From Ruminococcus flavefaciens FD-1 (GTDB lineage: Bacteria > Bacillota > Clostridia > Oscillospirales > Ruminococcaceae), in contig ACOK01000115.1 of the NCBI GenBank assembly GCA_000174895.1, positions 1 to 64,000 on the forward strand: a DNA stretch of 64,000 nt. The letters are read 5' to 3'. The number at the start of each line of letters is the position of its first letter. The first letter of the stretch is position 1. The notes beneath the pieces are model-generated. The model saw only the letters and a program-made list of their open reading frames with translations. It made no database searches and was not told the DNA's origin. The position numbers and the translations under genes were made by a program. Shown here piece after piece: positions 59,489-64,000 of this stretch.

Positions 59489-59917
59489 ATGAAGCAAGGC
59501 AGATACATAAAATATTTCCCATTGGCTTTGTTCTTGTTGTATCTTATTTTTGTCCTCTGGATAACTCTCATAGGCAGAGAATTCGGGGAAAGAAGATTGA
59601 TGCTGACACCATTCTGGGAATATGCAAAAGTCATTAATAACGATCGAAGATCGTACTTTATTGGACAGATTATAGGAAATGTGTTATTGTTGATGCCGTT
59701 AGGATTCTTGATATTTTTTCTTCCTAAACAGCATGATATCAAGCTGAAAAAAATACTGCTGGGGGCAATGTTTTTTTCAATTTTTATTGAGTTGACACAG
59801 TTCATTACAGGTAGAGGTCTAATGGAGTTTGATGATATTTTCAATAACACAGTAGGGGCTGTGTTAGGCTATGGTGTATATGTGATAATCAAAAGATTTT
59901 TGCCCAGAAAATTGTAA
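59489..59917 (+). CDS. VanZ-family membrane protein (copy 2)
   Basis: A 142-residue protein (MKQGRYIKYFPLALFLLYLI), ATG after GGAGG. Four helices with the same landmarks as copy 1: VLWITLIGREF, PFWEYAKVI, LMPLGF, TQFITGRGLMEFDDIFNNTVGAVLGY. The two VanZ genes are similar at protein level, but their DNA has many silent differences, so this is an old duplication or independent acquisition. Confidence 0.85.
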   Translation: MKQGRYIKYFPLALFLLYLIFVLWITLIGREFGERRLMLTPFWEYAKVINNDRRSYFIGQIIGNVLLLMPLGFLIFFLPKQHDIKLKKILLGAMFFSIFIELTQFITGRGLMEFDDIFNNTVGAVLGYGVYVIIKRFLPRKL

Positions 59918-60064
59918 GTATCTCTCATGAAAACATGATTTCAAATTTTTACATATACATATTCGAATTCGTTTCAATATAAATACGTTTCTTATGATAA
60001 GTCTTTTCGAAGAATGATCATCATAATACAATTTTACTCATTTCTTAATAAGGGAGGTATATGT

Positions 60065-60529
60065 ATGCAAAACTTGCTTATTTTAGGCGCTGGGCAGTAC
60101 GGAATGGTGGCTAAGGAAATTGCCGAGTCAATGAGGAAATATGATCATATTGATTTCCTCGATGATAACAATCCGATTGCAGTGGGAAAGTTGGGGGACT
60201 TTGGAAAATTAAGCAATGATTACGATTCTGCGGTAGTGGCTATCGGTAATTCAGATTTTCGCTTAAAGCTCATCGAAGAACTTCGTAAAGTGGGGTACAA
60301 TATACCATGTCTGATTCACGAACGTGCATATGTTTCACCGTCAGCTCAGATAGGTATGGGTTCGTTTATTGAGCCTTTGGCTGTTGTGCATACGGAAGTG
60401 ACTATTGAAACCGGATGTATTATTTCCGCTGGAGTTATTTTGAGCCACAATAGTACGATTCATAAAGGCTGTCATATAAACTGTGGATTCGTTGTACCGG
60501 CAATAGTTGAAATTGAAGCTAAAACTTGA
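60065..60529 (+). CDS. PglD-like sugar O/N-acetyltransferase, possibly C-terminally truncated
   Basis: A 154-residue protein starting MQNLLILGAGQYGMVAKEIA: an N-terminal Rossmann-like domain binding the UDP-sugar (LGAGQYG...IDFLDDNN...VAIGNSDFR), then left-handed beta-helix hexapeptide repeats (AYVSPSAQIGMGSFIEPLAVVHTEVTIETGCIIS). Family members are normally about 200 residues; here the frame stops after VEIEAKT, and the following codons still look protein-like (TGYNEVCDTEV), so a late stop or frameshift is possible. It follows GGGAGG. It would pair with the aminotransferase that is broken upstream. Confidence 0.75.
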   Translation: MQNLLILGAGQYGMVAKEIAESMRKYDHIDFLDDNNPIAVGKLGDFGKLSNDYDSAVVAIGNSDFRLKLIEELRKVGYNIPCLIHERAYVSPSAQIGMGSFIEPLAVVHTEVTIETGCIISAGVILSHNSTIHKGCHINCGFVVPAIVEIEAKT

Positions 60530-60676
60530 ACAGGTTATAACGAGGTATGTGATACTGAAGTCAAGGCAGTTAAGCAGTCGTTGCCAGTTGCTGTGTAAGC
60601 GACAATAATGTGTAGAACACAGAAAATGCTTATGGAAAATAATAAGGATATATAATATAAGGTGAGGTAAGAGATT

Positions 60677-62422
60677 GTGGAAGATAAGACTAAGAAAAAT
60701 ATAAAAACAGCTGCGAAAATCACGGGATTGGCTTTATGTGGTACATATCTTGTTATGCGTCATATCGCAAAGAAGCAGTATCCCAAGTCAGTTTATGCTG
60801 ATCAGCCGGAAGAGCAGAACCCGATGCAGGGCCGTAAGGTGGTATTCAAAGAAGATATTTCTGATCCTGTGAACGCAGATGGAAAGCAGGGGCATCTTGA
60901 GGATATTGCGAATACCACACATATTCCGACATTCTATGAAAAGTACATTAAACGTGGATTTGATATCGTTCTTTCCTTTGGCGGTTTAGTTGTTCTATCG
61001 CCTATTTACGCTGTGACAGCTATTGCTATAAAGGCTGATGATCCCGGTCCTGTGCTGTTCAAACAGAAGCGTGTAGGTACAGATAAATCTTACTTCCAGT
61101 TGCTGAAATTCAGATCGATGTCTGTTAATACACCAAAGGACGTTCCGACTCATATGCTTCAGAATGGTGGCATCACTAAGGTGGGGGCATTCATCAGAAA
61201 AAACTCAATTGATGAGCTGCCTCAGCTCTGGAATATCTTCAGGGGAAACATGAGTGTTATCGGTCCACGTCCGGCTCTCTGGAATCAGGATTATCTGACT
61301 GCTGAAAGAGACAAATATGGCGCTAATGATGTTAAGCCAGGTTTGACAGGTCTGGCTCAGATCAGTGGTAGAGATGAGCTGGAGATCCCTGATAAGGCAA
61401 AACTTGATGGTGTATATGCAAAGGCGTTGAAAACATCAAGTTTATCTGGCTTTTTGATGGACATGAAAATGTTTTTTGGCTCTGTATTCTCCGTTTTAAA
61501 GAGCGAAGGCGTTGTTGAAGGCGGTAAAGGCGCATTGGCTAAGGAATTAAATAAGGCAAAACAATTTGATTCAGAAAGCGATTTTGATTTAAAGAATAAA
61601 GCACATACATACTCTGTTCTCATGTCTGTGTATAAGAATGATGATCCTGAATTTCTTGCCACGGCACTAAGAAGTATTTATGATGATCAAACTGTCAAGC
61701 CAGATGAAATCGTTGTAGTTTTCGATGGCCATCTTACCGATGAATTGTATGCCGTACTCAATGATTTTCGAGCAGAGAAAGAAGAGATAGTTAAGTATTA
61801 TCCACAGGAAGAAAACCACGGATTAGGTGAAGCATTAAGAATTGGTTCTGAAAAATGCACATGTGACTATATTTTGCGAATGGATTCTGATGATATTAGT
61901 GATCCTAAGCGATTTGAGAGACAAATTGCATATGTTGAGACACACCCTGATATTGATGTTCTCGGAACTGATATAGCTGAATTCAATACTTCTCTTGCTG
62001 AAAATATGAGAGTGCGATCTTGTCCTGAACATCATGATGAGATAGTGATCATGGGAAAGAAACGTAATCCTATGAATCATGTATCTGTTTGTATGAAGAG
62101 AACAGCCTTAGAAAAGTGCGGAGGATATAAGACACTTCTTCTCTTAGAGGATTATTATTTGTGGCTTCATATGATTGCAGCTGGTTGTAAGCTCGCAAAT
62201 ATACATGAATCACTTGTCTATGTTCGCGTAGGAAACGGATTTGATTCTAAAAGAGGTTCTAAAGAGAGAATCACGGGGTGGAAAACACTTCAGGATTTCA
62301 TGCTTGAACATGGCATGATTAGTAAGAAAGAGGCTATGATGAATATGTTCTATATCAGAACCTTTGTTAATACTCCTTCTGGTTTAAAGAAAGTATTGTA
62401 TGAGAAATTGTTAAGGAAGTAA
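60677..62422 (+). CDS. Fused initiating sugar-phosphate transferase and family 2 glycosyltransferase
   Basis: A 581-residue protein from a GTG start with GAGGT upstream. Residues 90-290 are a bacterial sugar transferase (PglC/WcaJ type): KRGFDIVLSFGGLVVLSPI reentrant helix, DDPGPVLFKQKRVG, FRSM, NSIDELPQLWNI and SVIGPRP. Residues 312-581 are a GT-A glycosyltransferase of family 2: YSVLMSVYKNDDPEFLATALRSI, LRMDSDDISDPKRFERQI (DxD) and LLLEDYYLW. The first domain would load a sugar phosphate on undecaprenyl phosphate and the second add the next sugar, so two successive steps are combined. Both motif sets are complete. Confidence 0.9.
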   Translation: MEDKTKKNIKTAAKITGLALCGTYLVMRHIAKKQYPKSVYADQPEEQNPMQGRKVVFKEDISDPVNADGKQGHLEDIANTTHIPTFYEKYIKRGFDIVLSFGGLVVLSPIYAVTAIAIKADDPGPVLFKQKRVGTDKSYFQLLKFRSMSVNTPKDVPTHMLQNGGITKVGAFIRKNSIDELPQLWNIFRGNMSVIGPRPALWNQDYLTAERDKYGANDVKPGLTGLAQISGRDELEIPDKAKLDGVYAKALKTSSLSGFLMDMKMFFGSVFSVLKSEGVVEGGKGALAKELNKAKQFDSESDFDLKNKAHTYSVLMSVYKNDDPEFLATALRSIYDDQTVKPDEIVVVFDGHLTDELYAVLNDFRAEKEEIVKYYPQEENHGLGEALRIGSEKCTCDYILRMDSDDISDPKRFERQIAYVETHPDIDVLGTDIAEFNTSLAENMRVRSCPEHHDEIVIMGKKRNPMNHVSVCMKRTALEKCGGYKTLLLLEDYYLWLHMIAAGCKLANIHESLVYVRVGNGFDSKRGSKERITGWKTLQDFMLEHGMISKKEAMMNMFYIRTFVNTPSGLKKVLYEKLLRK

Positions 62423-62424
62423 AT

Positions 62425-63486
62425 ATGTCAATAAGTAATATGTTGAAGAATTTTCTACCTTTAGATTTGATGTTTAGGATAAAATATAGAAACCAATATA
62501 ATTCTCCTAGAACACTAAAACAAGGTAACAAAAAAAGAATATATTTTGTTGATGCGCCTGATTATGCTAATATTGGTGATCAAGCAATTGCTTTTGCGAT
62601 TCGAAGGTTCGCAATGCGATTCTTTCCAGATTATGAATTTGTTGAGATTTTACAGCGTGATCTTGCATCATATTTAGAGTGGCTCAAAAATAACATTAGG
62701 GATCAAGACGTTATTTTTCTAACTGGTGGTGGAAATATGGGCAACTATTATCGAATATATGAAGCCACTCGCAGAATAGTTGTTTCTTCTTTCAAAAAAA
62801 ACAGAGTTGTTATTTTTCCACAAAGCATAATGTATACAAATGATATATGGGGCAGACTCTCAAAGACGAAATCACAAAAAATATATAATAGCAATCCCAA
62901 TTTACTTGTTTTGGCCCGAGAAAGATATTCGTATTTAGAAATGAAAAAAATATATAGAAATGTTATGCTTTGTCCTGATATAGTGCTATCTTTGCTTGGT
63001 TCACTGTCATTTGAAAGTGTTAAACGCGAAGAATGTATTGGTCTATGTCTAAGAGATGATATTGAACAAAAATTATCATTAAAAGATCATTCAATGATAA
63101 AAAGTATATGCAAAGAAAGTTCATCACGGTTAAAGCAAATTACAACTATTTCAGATCAAACTGAAATTACAGCAGCTAATAGGGAGATTATTGTAGTAAA
63201 CAAAATTAAGGAAATCGCCAGCTGTAATGTGTTAGTTACAGATAGACTTCATGCTATGATATTTGCTGCGATATCATCTACGCCATGTGTTATATTCCAA
63301 AATAACAATGCAAAGATTAAGGGAACATTTTCATGGCTAAAAAGTATTAAACAAATGCAACTAATTGAACATACTGATGAATTGAAGAATGCATTAGTTC
63401 AAGTAAGTTCGGCACAATCAGATTTTTCGGAAGTGTTCGATTATTCAGCTATTACAAATATAATCAAAAGGAGCATTCATGGATAA
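62425..63486 (+). CDS. Polysaccharide pyruvyl transferase family protein
   Basis: A 353-residue protein of PF04230 type: DAPDYANIGDQAIAFAIRRF (N-terminal nucleotide-like loop), VIFLTGGGNMGNYY, VVIFPQSIMYTND, LARERYSY and ASCNVLVTDRLHAMIFAAISSTPCVIF (C-terminal donor-site motif). Members transfer pyruvate ketals or act as related glycosyltransferase-fold enzymes in surface polysaccharide synthesis. The gene starts 2 bases after the preceding stop and overlaps the radical SAM gene by 8 bases. DNA is more AT-rich here than upstream. Confidence 0.88.
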   Translation: MSISNMLKNFLPLDLMFRIKYRNQYNSPRTLKQGNKKRIYFVDAPDYANIGDQAIAFAIRRFAMRFFPDYEFVEILQRDLASYLEWLKNNIRDQDVIFLTGGGNMGNYYRIYEATRRIVVSSFKKNRVVIFPQSIMYTNDIWGRLSKTKSQKIYNSNPNLLVLARERYSYLEMKKIYRNVMLCPDIVLSLLGSLSFESVKREECIGLCLRDDIEQKLSLKDHSMIKSICKESSSRLKQITTISDQTEITAANREIIVVNKIKEIASCNVLVTDRLHAMIFAAISSTPCVIFQNNNAKIKGTFSWLKSIKQMQLIEHTDELKNALVQVSSAQSDFSEVFDYSAITNIIKRSIHG

Positions 63487-64000
63487 AATAAAGAAGTTTT
63501 TTGAATGTCTTATACCAGAGACCGTGTGCAATCTTAGATGTGGTTATTGTTATGTGATTCAAAGAAGTCAGAATACAATGAAAGTACCAGAATTAGATTA
63601 TTCACCGGAAATAATCGGAAAAGCATTAACCCAAGAAAGACTGGGAGGCGTTTGTTATTTCAGCATATGTGGTGCTGGAGAAACATTCGTGCCGGATTAT
63701 TTAATAGAAATTGTACATGAATTACTAAAAAATGGTCATTATGTAAATATAACGACAAACGGCACTCTTACAAAGAAAATGAGAAGGTTAGAGACAATTC
63801 CCCAAGAATGGCGTAGTAGATTACAGATTGCATTTTCTTTTCACTATCTTGAGTTGATAAGATTGAATCTAATGGAAACATTTTTTAGTAACATTGAATT
63901 CGTTAAGTCTTTGGGGTGTTCTTATTTGGTTCAATTGAATTTGTATGATGAGTATGTACCTGTACTGGATGAAATCAAGAGTATTTGTATGGAAAAAGTA
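63479..64000 (+). CDS. Radical SAM protein (5' part, cut by window end)
   Basis: 174 codons without stop to the window end. The cluster motif CNLRCGYCY (CX3CX2C) is at about residues 17-25, followed by SICGAGETF and NITTNGTL, the standard second and third strands of the radical SAM barrel. Placed inside the polysaccharide locus, coupled to the pyruvyl transferase gene. It may be a SPASM-type maturase or a sugar-modifying enzyme; the C-terminal half is needed to decide. Confidence 0.85.
   Translation, partial: MDKIKKFFECLIPETVCNLRCGYCYVIQRSQNTMKVPELDYSPEIIGKALTQERLGGVCYFSICGAGETFVPDYLIEIVHELLKNGHYVNITTNGTLTKKMRRLETIPQEWRSRLQIAFSFHYLELIRLNLMETFFSNIEFVKSLGCSYLVQLNLYDEYVPVLDEIKSICMEKV

Overview
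The window looks like chromosome of a rumen or gut Ruminococcus (Clostridia; R. albus / R. bicirculans type). Evidence: AT-rich DNA with Firmicute-style GGAGG ribosome sites and TTGACA/TATAAT promoters, three secreted proteins carrying dockerin repeats (a GH9-family protein, a leucine-rich-repeat protein and a protein with an SH3 domain), a sortase operon, and a Gram-positive polysaccharide locus. No rRNA, tRNA or CRISPR array was seen.

Layout. 0-6.3 kb: a caspase-like peptidase broken by a stop codon, an AAA ATPase/nuclease-fold protein, and a peptide-modification-like operon (zinc-ribbon amidoligase, 59-aa protein, class II glutamine amidotransferase). 6.5-20 kb: a LytTR/DUF3021 pair, a metallo-hydrolase, two dockerin proteins flanking an intact IS66 element, a third dockerin protein, and IS-derived debris. 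The GH9 protein has lost both expected catalytic residues. 20-29.4 kb: an eight-gene minus-strand operon encoding a secreted MBG-type protein, a 30-aa acidic peptide, an HPr-kinase-like protein, a PqqD-like protein, a signal-peptidase-like protein, a methyltransferase, an ABC exporter and a nucleotidyltransferase. Its only strong promoter (TTGACA, 17 nt, TATAAT) lies inside a 1.2-kb segment bounded by 29-bp perfect inverted repeats. The same segment encodes a tyrosine recombinase. This is most simply read as a self-contained promoter inverton switching a RiPP-like operon, currently in the ON orientation; I regard it as the best candidate for an undescribed system.

30-37 kb: an ABC (MacB-like) exporter with its own two-component system, an alpha/beta hydrolase and a decayed IS66 copy. 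37.5-40 kb: orphan immunity-type genes (DUF6985, SUKH-like), two acetyltransferases and a broken SUKH-3 fragment. 40.8-53.4 kb: an accessory locus with a HerA/VirB4-like ATPase divergent from an unknown gene, a WYL regulator, and genes of unusual type (an ADP-ribosylglycohydrolase, a five-repeat GYGTGHPVY protein, a DnaA-like ATPase, a phosphatase fused to a sigma-like HTH). Three transcription units here share one promoter architecture with identical spacing. 53.6-57.3 kb: a SUKH protein, a sortase/substrate/membrane operon, and a divergent XRE-SLOG pair with a palindromic operator. 57.5-64 kb: a surface-polysaccharide locus (two VanZ proteins, a truncated aminotransferase, an acetyltransferase, a sugar transferase fused to a GT2, a pyruvyl transferase, and a radical SAM gene cut by the window end).

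A palindromic repeat (AAGGCAACACCGCACAAA ends) occurs five times, in two full-length and three internally deleted forms. The two clearest deletions have short direct repeats at their endpoints. Two very short elements with IS66-like ends are also present.
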